IMG/VR virus record: IMGVR_UViG_3300035670_001211
Span: 1-24,266 of that record
Direction: 5' to 3' (one strand)
Length of the DNA stretch: 24,266 nt
Source of the DNA: a virus
The notes under the pieces are model-generated. The model was not told the origin of the DNA and did not search any database. It saw only the letters and a program-made list of their open reading frames with translations. Shown one piece after another: positions 7,501 through 15,662 of this stretch; position 1 is the stretch's first letter; each line of letters opens with the position of its first letter. Made by a program: the position numbers and the translations under genes.

Positions 7501-8922
7501 ATGTCAAAGCAAACGCTAAACATCGGTGTAACAATTAATGATGGCACAGGTGATACGCTTCGTCAAGCAGGTACGAAAATCAATGACATGTTCGCTGAGA
7601 TCTATACTCAGTTCGGAGATGGCACAAACTTAAATACTGCGACTGGCATTCCTAGCGTTTCGGCTGACCCTATTCCTGCTCTTGGTGGTAATCTAGATCT
7701 CAATAACAATTCAATTGTTGGTGTTGGTAATGTCAATATTACTGGTGCGTTAAGTGTAACTGGTGATATTACAACATCAAGTGGAAATTTCAATGCTGCT
7801 AACATTAATGTCTCAGCAGACTTAGATGTTGGTGATGACTTAGATGTTGGTGGGGTAGGTTACTTCAATCAACTTACTGTTACTGACACATTTAACGCTG
7901 CTAACATCGCAACACCAGGAACACTGACAGTCGGTGAAGATGGTTATTTCTTTGGTAAGATAACATCGAATGGTTCTGGTTCTATCATTCGTTTTAATCA
8001 CGCAACCTTTGATGACTTTTTCAACCCAACAAACACAAGCACATATCTAAATCCACTGACATATAAAGGTGGTCTTGCTTACGCTGATGATACAAATAAA
8101 GTTTACTTTGCTGGCGATTCGGGATGGCAAACATTAGCAAGAGAAGATTCGCCTTCTCTCTTTGGTGTTCCTACTACATCAGATCAATCAGTAGGAACAC
8201 GTGTTTCTGATGGAACAGATCAAATTGCGAACAGTCGTTATGTTCGCGCAGTTGCTGATGAATTATACACTGAGATTGATTTAAAAGCACCAATTGATTC
8301 GCCTTCGTTTACTGGCATTCCTTTAACACCCGATCAAACAACAGGAACACGTGCTTCTGACGGAACATATCAACTTGCTAATAGCAGATATGTTAGAGAA
8401 GTTGCTGATGAGATTTACACAGAAGTAGATCTAAAAGCATACATCGATTCTCCTGTTTTTACTGGTAATCCTCAAGCGCCAACAACAGCAACAGCTGATA
8501 GAGACGAGTCTATTGCGACAACTAGATATGTCAAGAATAACTTAGATTCTTATGCAACTCTTGAGTCGCCTGCTTTAACAGGAACACCAACAACTCCAAC
8601 CGCATCTCAGGGAACAAATAATACACAAATTGCAAACACACAGTTTGTTACAACAGCAGTTGGTGCGCTTGCTAATTCAATTAACAATCTTTTAACAGGA
8701 TACGCTACACTTAGTTCGCCAACATTTACTGGCTCACCAAGAGTTCCAACAGCACCAGTAAACGACAACTCAACAATTATTGCTAACACTGCATGGGTCC
8801 AACGAGAGTTTGGATATGCAAATGTTCCAATGTGGGGTGGCGCAAGAAAATATGTGAGTTATAGTGCTCCATCTAGCGGAACAGGCAATGATGGAGATAT
8901 CTGGTTCCAACTAGAAAATTAA
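7501..8922 (+). CDS. Tail fibre protein with five tandem tail-fibre repeats
   Basis: A 473-residue protein with AAGGAT at 7490-7495. The N-terminal domain (KQTLNIGVTINDGTGDTLRQ, then AGTKINDMFAEIY) is a paralogue of the one in the preceding gene and probably docks both proteins to the same partner. Next come shaft-like repeats (LDVGDDLDVGG). From residue ~216 to ~436 there are five copies of the phage tail fibre repeat (SPxFTGxPxxPT, then a spacer, then IANTxxV), spaced 50, 50, 39 and 50 residues. The C-terminus (KYVSYSAPSSGTGNDGDIWF) is a common fibre ending. It is most likely a trimeric fibre. No chaperone or enzyme domain is visible. Confidence 0.82.
   Translation: MSKQTLNIGVTINDGTGDTLRQAGTKINDMFAEIYTQFGDGTNLNTATGIPSVSADPIPALGGNLDLNNNSIVGVGNVNITGALSVTGDITTSSGNFNAANINVSADLDVGDDLDVGGVGYFNQLTVTDTFNAANIATPGTLTVGEDGYFFGKITSNGSGSIIRFNHATFDDFFNPTNTSTYLNPLTYKGGLAYADDTNKVYFAGDSGWQTLAREDSPSLFGVPTTSDQSVGTRVSDGTDQIANSRYVRAVADELYTEIDLKAPIDSPSFTGIPLTPDQTTGTRASDGTYQLANSRYVREVADEIYTEVDLKAYIDSPVFTGNPQAPTTATADRDESIATTRYVKNNLDSYATLESPALTGTPTTPTASQGTNNTQIANTQFVTTAVGALANSINNLLTGYATLSSPTFTGSPRVPTAPVNDNSTIIANTAWVQREFGYANVPMWGGARKYVSYSAPSSGTGNDGDIWFQLEN
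8146..8808 (+). repeat. Five tandem tail-fibre repeats in the fibre gene
   Basis: The conserved SP-x-(F/L)-x-G codons begin at 8146, 8296, 8446, 8563 and 8713. Spacing is 150, 150, 117 and 150 bp, all multiples of three. The first three copies are closest to each other (shared RVSDGTDQIANSRYV / RASDGTYQLANSRYV and LYTEIDLKA / IYTEVDLKA segments), which points to recent duplication. The 117-bp unit lacks 11 codons. Confidence 0.88.
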
Positions 8923-8931
8923 AGTTTAACA

Positions 8932-11415
8932 ATGCCTTATTCTTTGACGCTTGGTTATACTGGCGATACTAGAACGTATCGTGTTCCAGATCGTGTTAGA
9001 AATGGAACGATTGACTACACACTCGTCGGTGGTGGCGGTGGTGGGGGAGGCGCTGACGCAGCTGGTCGTGGTGGTGATGGCACAAGCGGATCTATTGTTT
9101 CTGGTAGAATCACTGTTCAAGGTGGCGATTTAATTGAAGTTGCTGTAGGTGGAGGTGGTTCAAGAGGAAGAACAGGCGTAAGAGGAACTGGTGGTGCTGG
9201 TGGTCAATCGTTTTCTGAATTCGTAGGTGGTGATGGTGGTGGTGCGGCACCAATTGGAGTTTCAGGATCAGGTGGCGGTGGCGGTGGCGCTACCGTAATC
9301 AAAGTAAATGGATATCCTGTTGCCGTAGCAGGTGGTGGCGGTGGTGGAGCAGGTGGTAGCTTCCAAAGTCATGTCACAGAAACTGTTAGAAGAAGTGGTG
9401 GTTCAAAAAACACCAAAGGTCAAATCGGTGGCTACTATGAAGGCGATGGTGGCGGTGGCGGTGGTGGAGGCGGTGGTGTCATTGGTGGTAGTGGAGGTGC
9501 AGCAGGTGCTGACTACAATTTTAGCAGCAGAAAAGCCACATGTGGTGCTATGGGAACTTCTAGAGGTTCTACAATTTTCCCTAATGGAGATGATGTAAAA
9601 ACTACCAATAGAGTGAATAGCACAGCAGGATATGGTGGTTCTGGTGCAACAGCAAACGATCTTGTCAGAACATTAGTAGCTGAATACATAAAATTCCCAA
9701 CTCACTCAGACTATCGTTGGGGTTCGCATATGAACTCTTATGCGGTTTGGGGCGACCACCAAAAAACACCTACTTTTGAATCAACAGTTGTTAATGTTCA
9801 ATTTCCAGGTGGACCTGTAACATTTCAAATCTCAGCAGATAACTACGGTGAAGTAAGAATTGATGGCAGTAAGGTAGTATCAACTACAACTTTTACAGGT
9901 AGTGCTACTAAAACATTAACCATTGATGCTGGTAAACATGAGATAACACTTTCTGGATATAATGTCGGTTCAGTTTCAAGCGGAAACCCAGCTGGTATTT
10001 CAGTATCAATTCATAAAGGCAAAAGCGCAAGCGGAGTTCCTTTTTGGCACTCAAGACAAAGACACATTTCTTCTTTTGTTGAACAAACTACAGGTGGTCA
10101 GGCAAACGACAATGCTACTGACGGCAACGCAGGTCTTGCGGAAATGGTGTTTAATCTTACACCAAGAGATATTTTAGAAAAAGACGGATCTAATTGGAAA
10201 CGTGTTAAAGAAGTTTATGTAAAAGAAAGTGGCGTTTGGAAACCATGCGCCGACGTGTTTGTTAAAGATGGAAGAGAATGGATCAAGTCTTTTTATCGTG
10301 GAGACTTTACAGTTTCCTTTAGTTCAACATCATCAGGATTTGGTGGACCAGGATATGCTGGGGTAATTTATTCATACCTCACACCAATTGTAATTGCTCC
10401 TCCACCAGAGCCAACAAATCCTGTTATTACTGTTCCACCTTCACCACAAATTACTGCTAATATTAGCGGTCCATCTGAATCTGGTAACGGAGAAGATCAA
10501 TTTAATCTATCTCGTCCTGGTCCAGACGCTGGTGAGTATAACTATACTGTTACTGCATCTAATGGTGCGCAAATCAACGAGTTTAGTGGAAACTTAGCAA
10601 CTGGTAAACTTTACAATGGTAAAAATCCTATACGAGCAGCAATCAATTTAAGAACTCCGCACCCAGCAACTACTGTTACATTTAGAATATCTAGAAATGG
10701 GTATACAGATTTCGTTGAATCTGTTAGCGTAAGAGAAAGAAATATTGTGGTTGTTCCAGAACCACCTGTAGTAGTAACTCCTGTATATGATGAAATTATT
10801 GATATTCCTTCCGTGTTAGAGGTTGGTCAATCATTTACAGTAGGTGTTACAGGTGGTGCGCCATCGACAGGATTTACATTTACTTGGAGAAATGCAAGAA
10901 CAAATGAACTTTTTTCTTCTGGTTCAGGAACACTCGATGGATCGGGCAATTTTACCAGCGGTTCGGGCAACTTTACCTACGATAGTTCCTTTGTATTGAC
11001 AGTTGTGTTTGCTGGTTCGGGTAATGTTAAAACAGCAAGCGTAACAGTTGCTCCTGTTCCTGTTGAGACATTCGACGAGAGCGTACAAATTATTGGTGAG
11101 TATCAGGTTGGGCAAGTTCCGACATTTAGAATTACTGGTGGTAAAGCAAACACATCATTCAACTTTGACTGGGAAAAAGTTAGAAACGAAAACCAAACAG
11201 GTAGTGGCTCTGGTACATTAGACGCAAATGGTGCGTTTGAGGGAACAGGTGGAATCAGTAGCCCCTTTGAATCTGCCGACCTCTATAGAATTAGTGTTGG
11301 ATTTGCTGGTTCAGGTAATGTTAAAACAGCAGACATTATGGTTGGAGAACCACCTGTTGTTGTAGTAACATTTGATCAGTATCTTAATACGATTGATTAT
11401 AGAGAAGAGCGTTAA
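8932..11415 (+). CDS. Glycine-rich adhesin-like virion protein with Ig-like repeats
   Basis: An 827-residue protein, the longest in the window. Start ATG 8932 lies 9 nt after the previous stop without a clear ribosome binding site, so coupling is likely. Residues ~33-240 are a glycine-rich domain with runs of 6-10 glycines near 33-40, 114-119, 134-139 and 173-182, resembling the glycine-rich domains of phage adhesins that pack as polyglycine helices. Residues ~285-365 look like a PA14-type beta-sandwich (DNYGEVRIDGSKVV). Residues ~422-452 have two WxxVxxxxVK hairpins (VYVKESGVWKPCADVFVKDG). A proline-rich linker (~489-505) is followed by beta domains and two Ig-like repeats (~620-710 and ~714-812). 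It is a good candidate for a receptor-binding tip protein. No enzyme motif is seen, and function is inferred from architecture and the fibre neighbours. Confidence 0.75.
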   Translation: MPYSLTLGYTGDTRTYRVPDRVRNGTIDYTLVGGGGGGGGADAAGRGGDGTSGSIVSGRITVQGGDLIEVAVGGGGSRGRTGVRGTGGAGGQSFSEFVGGDGGGAAPIGVSGSGGGGGGATVIKVNGYPVAVAGGGGGGAGGSFQSHVTETVRRSGGSKNTKGQIGGYYEGDGGGGGGGGGGVIGGSGGAAGADYNFSSRKATCGAMGTSRGSTIFPNGDDVKTTNRVNSTAGYGGSGATANDLVRTLVAEYIKFPTHSDYRWGSHMNSYAVWGDHQKTPTFESTVVNVQFPGGPVTFQISADNYGEVRIDGSKVVSTTTFTGSATKTLTIDAGKHEITLSGYNVGSVSSGNPAGISVSIHKGKSASGVPFWHSRQRHISSFVEQTTGGQANDNATDGNAGLAEMVFNLTPRDILEKDGSNWKRVKEVYVKESGVWKPCADVFVKDGREWIKSFYRGDFTVSFSSTSSGFGGPGYAGVIYSYLTPIVIAPPPEPTNPVITVPPSPQITANISGPSESGNGEDQFNLSRPGPDAGEYNYTVTASNGAQINEFSGNLATGKLYNGKNPIRAAINLRTPHPATTVTFRISRNGYTDFVESVSVRERNIVVVPEPPVVVTPVYDEIIDIPSVLEVGQSFTVGVTGGAPSTGFTFTWRNARTNELFSSGSGTLDGSGNFTSGSGNFTYDSSFVLTVVFAGSGNVKTASVTVAPVPVETFDESVQIIGEYQVGQVPTFRITGGKANTSFNFDWEKVRNENQTGSGSGTLDANGAFEGTGGISSPFESADLYRISVGFAGSGNVKTADIMVGEPPVVVVTFDQYLNTIDYREER
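10786..11367 (+). repeat. Two tandem Ig-like domain repeats (294-bp spacing)
   Basis: Two related ~95-residue domains start near 10786 and 11071. A 29-nt stretch at 11008-11036 recurs at 11302-11330 with one mismatch, 294 bp (98 codons) apart. Both encode VGQ, a central W, GSGTLD and AGSGNVKTA. Confidence 0.85.
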
Positions 11416-11417
11416 CA

Positions 11418-12989
11418 ATGGCTCTGGTATATAATGCGAATCCAAATTTAAAAGCAGCAGGAGTTCCTGTTCCTTTTAGTGCTGATCAGGTTGAAGAATA
11501 CATTAAGTGTAAGAACGATCCAATTTACTTTATCGAAAACTACATCAAGATTGTTTCGATTGATAAGGGGCTGGTTCCTTTTAAGCTGCACGAATATCAA
11601 AAGAAAATGATTCTTGGATTTCACGAGAATCGTAAGGTGATTGTGCGTGCTGCTCGACAAATTGGTAAGACCACTACGGTAGCTGCTTATTTTTGCTACT
11701 ACATTTTGTTTCATGACAATAAGACACTGGCTATTCTTGCTAACAAAGCAAGCACTGCTAGAGAAATTCTTAGTCGTGTTCAAATGGCATATGAGCATCT
11801 ACCGAAGTGGTTACAGCAGGGTGTTACTACCTGGAACAAAGGCGACCTTGAGTTAGAAAATGGGTCACGAATTATTGCTGCTTCGACATCGTCAAGCGCA
11901 ATTCGTGGATACTCTATTAACATTCTATTCCTCGATGAGTTTGCGTTCGTTCCTACTAACCTCGCTGACGAATTCTTTACTTCTGTTTACCCAACGATTT
12001 CTTCTGGTGAAACATCTAAGATCTTTGTGGCGTCAACGCCAAAGGGTATGAACCACTTCTATAAGATGTGGACAGAAGCAGAAGAAGGTATTAATGGATT
12101 TCACCACCTATTCGTTCATTGGTCTGATGTTCCAGGTCGTGATAAGAAGTGGGGCGATGATCAAAGACGTGTTCTTGGTGAAATTAAGTTTGCCCAGGAA
12201 ATGGATTGCGAGTTCCTTGGTTCCTCAGATACGCTTATCTCTGGTACCAAGTTGAGAAACATTCCATTCATTCAGCCAATCTATTTGAGCGACACGCAAG
12301 ACTTTACTATATTTCAAAAGCCAGTTCCTGGTAACAATTATGTAATGACTGTTGACACATCAAGAGGAACAAGCCAAGACTATTCGGCGTTCACTATTGT
12401 TGATGTTTCAAAAGTACCGTATACGGTAGTGGCTAAGTATAGGAATAACACAATTTCTTCTATGCTATATCCCAATGTAGTGTTTAAGATTGCCAAGCAA
12501 TACAATGATGCTTGGGTATTAGTTGAATCAAATGATGTTGGTGCTCAAGTTGCTGACATCCTATATCATGAGATGGAGTATGAAAACACTCTAATGTCAA
12601 ACAAAGACACAGTGACGAACTGGGGATCTAGTGGTTTGGGCATTAGAACAACGAATAAAGTTAAGAGGATTGGATGTTCAACCCTCAAGACTCTAATTGA
12701 GGAAGACAAACTTGTAATCAACGACTACGATATTCTTTTTGAGTTGTCGAATTTTATAAGTAAAGGTGGCACATACAAAGCAGATGATGGATACAATGAC
12801 GACCTTGCTATGTGCCTAGTTCTTTTCTCATACCTAACAACCCAACCTATCTTTAAAGAGTTGGGCGACGAAGATTTAAGGCAAAAATTGTTCGAAGATA
12901 AAATGAGACAAATTGAAGAAGAATTGACCCCAATTGGCTTTTTCGACGATGGACGGGAACCTGAAGAAGAAAAAATTTATAATTTCTGA
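11418..12989 (+). CDS. 17: Large terminase subunit gp17 (DNA packaging motor)
   Basis: A 523-residue protein (T4 gp17 is 610). The N-terminal ATPase has Walker A RAARQIGKTT (77-86, Lys84), Walker B ILFLDEF (169-175, Asp173 and catalytic Glu174) and coupling motif VASTPKG (204-210). The C-terminal RNase H-like nuclease shows Asp313 in MTVDTSRGTSQDYSAF, Glu370 in WVLVESNDVGAQ, and Asp461/Asp462 in GYNDDLA. It cuts concatemeric DNA and pumps it through the portal gp20. It starts 2 nt after the adhesin gene, and its usual partner gp16 is not next to it. All key residues are present, so it should be active. The N-terminus is shorter than in T4, as in many marine relatives. Confidence 0.96.
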   Translation: MALVYNANPNLKAAGVPVPFSADQVEEYIKCKNDPIYFIENYIKIVSIDKGLVPFKLHEYQKKMILGFHENRKVIVRAARQIGKTTTVAAYFCYYILFHDNKTLAILANKASTAREILSRVQMAYEHLPKWLQQGVTTWNKGDLELENGSRIIAASTSSSAIRGYSINILFLDEFAFVPTNLADEFFTSVYPTISSGETSKIFVASTPKGMNHFYKMWTEAEEGINGFHHLFVHWSDVPGRDKKWGDDQRRVLGEIKFAQEMDCEFLGSSDTLISGTKLRNIPFIQPIYLSDTQDFTIFQKPVPGNNYVMTVDTSRGTSQDYSAFTIVDVSKVPYTVVAKYRNNTISSMLYPNVVFKIAKQYNDAWVLVESNDVGAQVADILYHEMEYENTLMSNKDTVTNWGSSGLGIRTTNKVKRIGCSTLKTLIEEDKLVINDYDILFELSNFISKGGTYKADDGYNDDLAMCLVLFSYLTTQPIFKELGDEDLRQKLFEDKMRQIEEELTPIGFFDDGREPEEEKIYNF

Positions 12990-13001
12990 ACTTCGGTATT
13001 T

Positions 13002-13009
13002 TATAAATA
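13002..13009 (+). promoter_or_regulatory. T4-type late promoter for tail genes (TATAAATA)
   Basis: An exact TATAAATA in the 87-bp gap between gp17 and gp18, 67 bp before the gp18 ATG. No terminator is visible before it, so read-through from gp17 probably adds to its output. A separate late promoter fits the high demand for sheath and tube protein. Confidence 0.87.
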
Positions 13010-13076
13010 ATCATATGAACCATGTGTGCCTGATGACTAAACAAAGATTACAGAATTAAATCAAAGGAGACTTACA

Positions 13077-15014
13077 ATGCCTTTCCAACTATCTCCAGGC
13101 GTAGCAGTAGTTGAAAAAGATTTTACATCGATTGTTCCAGCGGTAGCGACATCGCCTGGAGCATTTGCTGGCGTATTTCAGTGGGGTCCAGTTATGGAGC
13201 CAACGATCGTTGCATCCGAAAACATTCTCGTAGAGCGTTTCGGTAAGCCATCTGATGACGCAGAAGTGTTTCAATCTTTCTTCTCTGCAGCTAACTTCCT
13301 GTCATATACAAACAACCTGCTAGTTACTCGTGTTGAAACAACAGATATGAAAAACGCATCCTGCACAGGATTTGTTACTTCTGTTACAGTAAGCGCTGGT
13401 GGTACAGGTTACACCGCTACACCAACTGTTCAGTTTTCTAGTCCAGATACTGTCGGTGGAACACCAGCAACAGGTGTTGCAACATTAAGCGGTGGTGCAG
13501 TTACTGCTATTACTATTATCAATCCAGGTTCTGGTTATACATCAGCTCCTACTGTTTCTGTTACTCCTGCTACTGGTGATACAACTGGTACTGGCGCAAC
13601 AGCAACTGCTGTTATTGAAGCATTCGCAGCGCCATTAATTAAAAACGAAGATGATTACGAAACAAACTATGCTAACGGACAAGCTGCTGTTGGTATGTTT
13701 GCTGCTAAGTATCCAGGATCGCTTGGAAACTCTTTATTAGTTTCTTTTGCTGATTCTACATCTTATGCTGCTTGGGCATATAGAGATCTTTTCGATTCTG
13801 CTCCAGGTACATCTGCTTATGTAGCAAATCTTGGTGGACAAAATGACCAGTTACATATTGTTGTTATCGACGAGGATGGACTATGGACAGGCACACCAGG
13901 ATCCACGCTCGAGAAATACTCATATGTTTCTAAAGCATCAGACGCTGTAAAATCTGATGGAACTAACAACTACTACAAAGATGTTGTTAATCGCACATCG
14001 AAATACATTTCTTGGATGGATCATCCAGCCTCTGTTAACTGGGGAACAACTTCTGCAACAACAACATTCGACACGTTGACTGCTGCTAGAACACTTTCTT
14101 TAGTTGGTGGTGTTGATGACCACACAGCTACCGAAGGTCAGTACCAATCTGGTTACGCTCTGTTTGCTAATGACGAACTGTATGATGTTGCCCTCATCGT
14201 TATGGGTAAAGCAACAGCCACAACAGTTACCTTCGTTATCAACAACGTAGCTGAAGTTCGTAAAGACTGCGTCGTGTTTGCATCCCCACAGGATGTATCA
14301 ACTGGCGACATTCTAATTGGTAACGGATCAGATATTGCTGATGACATCGTAGCATTCCGTGCTGCTCTACCATCAACATCTTATGCTGTTCTTGACTCTG
14401 GTTTCAAATATCAATACGACCGCTACAACGACAAGTATCGTTGGATTGCACTGAACGGCGACATCGCTGGTCTGTGTGCTCGTACTGATTACACAAATGA
14501 CCCATGGTTCTCTCCAGGTGGATTTAATCGTGGTCAGGTTAAGAATGTTGTTAAGCTGGCTCACAATCCAGATAAAACAAATCGCGATACTCTTTACAAG
14601 AAGGGTATTAACCCAGTTGTTACATTCCCAGGACAGGGAACAGTACTGTTCGGCGACAAGACTCTGTTGTCTGCACCAAGTGCATTCGACCGTATCAACG
14701 TGCGTCGTCTGTTTATCGTTCTCGAGAAGGCAATTGCTACAGCTGCTAAGTTCCAACTGTTCGAGTTCAACGATTCGTTCACTCGTGCTCAGTTCCGTAA
14801 CCTAGTAGAGCCATTCCTTCGTGATGTTCAAGGTCGTCGTGGTATTACTGACTTCCGTGTCAAGTGCGACGAAACAAACAACACTGGTGAAGTCATTGAT
14901 CGCAATGAGTTCGTCTGCGATATCTTTATCAAACCAGCTCGCTCGATCAACTTTATCACTCTGAACTTCATCGCTGCTCGTTCTGCTGTCAGCTTCGATG
15001 AAATCGGTGCATAA
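13077..15014 (+). CDS. 18: Tail sheath protein gp18
   Basis: A 645-residue protein (T4 gp18 is 659) with AGGAG at 13065-13069. The N-terminus (QLSPGVAVVEKDFTSIVPAV, then GAFAGVFQWGP) and C-terminal half (NRGQVKNVVKLAHNP, RRLFIVLEKAIATAAKF, EPFLRDVQGRRGITDFRVKC, and INFITLNFIAARSAVSFDEI) are classic T4-like sheath. Hexamers stack around the gp19 tube and contract to drive the tube through the cell envelope. Residues ~98-180 are an insert of two related beta motifs (VTVSAGGTGYTATPTVQFSS and ITIINPGSGYTSAPTVSVTP) unlike the core; see the separate entry. The gene heads the gp18-gp19-gp20 series behind the late promoter at 13002. Confidence 0.95.
   Translation: MPFQLSPGVAVVEKDFTSIVPAVATSPGAFAGVFQWGPVMEPTIVASENILVERFGKPSDDAEVFQSFFSAANFLSYTNNLLVTRVETTDMKNASCTGFVTSVTVSAGGTGYTATPTVQFSSPDTVGGTPATGVATLSGGAVTAITIINPGSGYTSAPTVSVTPATGDTTGTGATATAVIEAFAAPLIKNEDDYETNYANGQAAVGMFAAKYPGSLGNSLLVSFADSTSYAAWAYRDLFDSAPGTSAYVANLGGQNDQLHIVVIDEDGLWTGTPGSTLEKYSYVSKASDAVKSDGTNNYYKDVVNRTSKYISWMDHPASVNWGTTSATTTFDTLTAARTLSLVGGVDDHTATEGQYQSGYALFANDELYDVALIVMGKATATTVTFVINNVAEVRKDCVVFASPQDVSTGDILIGNGSDIADDIVAFRAALPSTSYAVLDSGFKYQYDRYNDKYRWIALNGDIAGLCARTDYTNDPWFSPGGFNRGQVKNVVKLAHNPDKTNRDTLYKKGINPVVTFPGQGTVLFGDKTLLSAPSAFDRINVRRLFIVLEKAIATAAKFQLFEFNDSFTRAQFRNLVEPFLRDVQGRRGITDFRVKCDETNNTGEVIDRNEFVCDIFIKPARSINFITLNFIAARSAVSFDEIGA
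13371..13620 (+). repeat. Inserted GGxGYTxxPTV repeat domain within the sheath gene
   Basis: About 83 codons (residues ~99-181 of gp18) carry two copies of a motif, VTxxTVxxGGxGYTxxPTVxF and VTAITIINPGSGYTSAPTV, joined by a Gly/Ala/Thr-rich link. This 'GGSGYTSAPTV' unit is common as a repeat in phage and marine bacterial surface proteins. Its low-complexity Thr/Gly composition differs from the flanking sheath sequence. Confidence 0.7.
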
Positions 15015-15019
15015 TTGGG

Positions 15020-15027
15020 CTAAATAA
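15020..15027 (+). promoter_or_regulatory. Possible weak late promoter before gp19 (GCTAAATA-like)
   Basis: The 34-bp gap between gp18 and gp19 contains GCTAAATA (around 15019-15026), matching 6 of 8 positions of TATAAATA, with AGGAG at 15036-15040. The position between sheath and tube genes is plausible for extra tube expression, but the match is imperfect. Confidence 0.35.
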
Positions 15028-15048
15028 AGGTAAATAGGAGAACATCGA

Positions 15049-15636
15049 ATGGCATCAATTACAGACTTTAAAGCCCAGCTAACTGGTGGTGGCGCACGTG
15101 CCAACCAGTTTCTAGTGCAATTAGTATTCCCATCCTACGTAGGATTGGGCGCACTTGCTGGACAAACAGCGCAATTCTTATGTAAAGGTGCTCAGTTACC
15201 TGCCTCGACCATTGAAAATACACCAATCAATTTTCGTGGTCGTGCAGTAAACTTTGCAGGAGAGCGTACCTTCGCTCCATGGACAGTTACGATTTATAAT
15301 GACACAAACTTTATCGTTCGTAACGCTATGGAGTCTTGGGCAAATGGTATTAATAACCTTGGCGATAACACTGGTCGTGTTAACCCACGTGACTATCAAG
15401 TTGACCTCTTTGTAAATCAGCTAGATAGAAATGGTGCTATCGTTAAGTCTTATCGTATCGTTGACGCTTTCCCAACTGAGATCGGCGCAATCGAATTAGA
15501 CTTTGACACAAACAACGCAATTGAAACATTTACTGCTACTTTCACGTACAACTTCTGGGCTGCTACTGGAGTAGATGGTGGTGCTGGATCGTCTGGTGTA
15601 ACAATCAATACACCAATCGGTTCAATCCCACTCTAA
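15049..15636 (+). CDS. 19: Tail tube protein gp19
   Basis: A 195-residue protein (T4 gp19 is 163) with AGGAG at 15036-15040, 8 nt before ATG. Family features are ITDFKAQLTGGGARANQFLV, then FLCKGAQLPASTIENTPINF, then RGRAVNFAGERTFAPWTVTI and the late VDAFPTEIGAIELDFDTNN stretch. Hexameric rings stack to form the inner tube through which DNA passes. It follows gp18 as in T4. The last ~20 residues (GVDGGAGSSGVTINTPIGSI) are an extra tail relative to T4 and may be exposed or disordered. Confidence 0.95.
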   Translation: MASITDFKAQLTGGGARANQFLVQLVFPSYVGLGALAGQTAQFLCKGAQLPASTIENTPINFRGRAVNFAGERTFAPWTVTIYNDTNFIVRNAMESWANGINNLGDNTGRVNPRDYQVDLFVNQLDRNGAIVKSYRIVDAFPTEIGAIELDFDTNNAIETFTATFTYNFWAATGVDGGAGSSGVTINTPIGSIPL

Positions 15637-15662
15637 TTATTAACTTTTTGGAAAACTAGATT

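Noticed and set aside
9332-9598. Alternate-frame + strand open frame in the glycine-rich region
   Set aside because: It is a by-product of GGT/GGC-rich codons read out of frame, producing a Val/Ala-rich chain with no ribosome binding site.
13015-13059. Possible 14-codon leader peptide (MNHVCLMTKQRLQN) between the late promoter and gp18
   Set aside because: No ribosome binding site precedes it, and there is no attenuator-like hairpin downstream. Short frames like this are expected by chance.
14373-14756. - strand open frame in the sheath gene
   Set aside because: It lies fully inside conserved gp18 coding sequence and has no start signals or recognisable domain.
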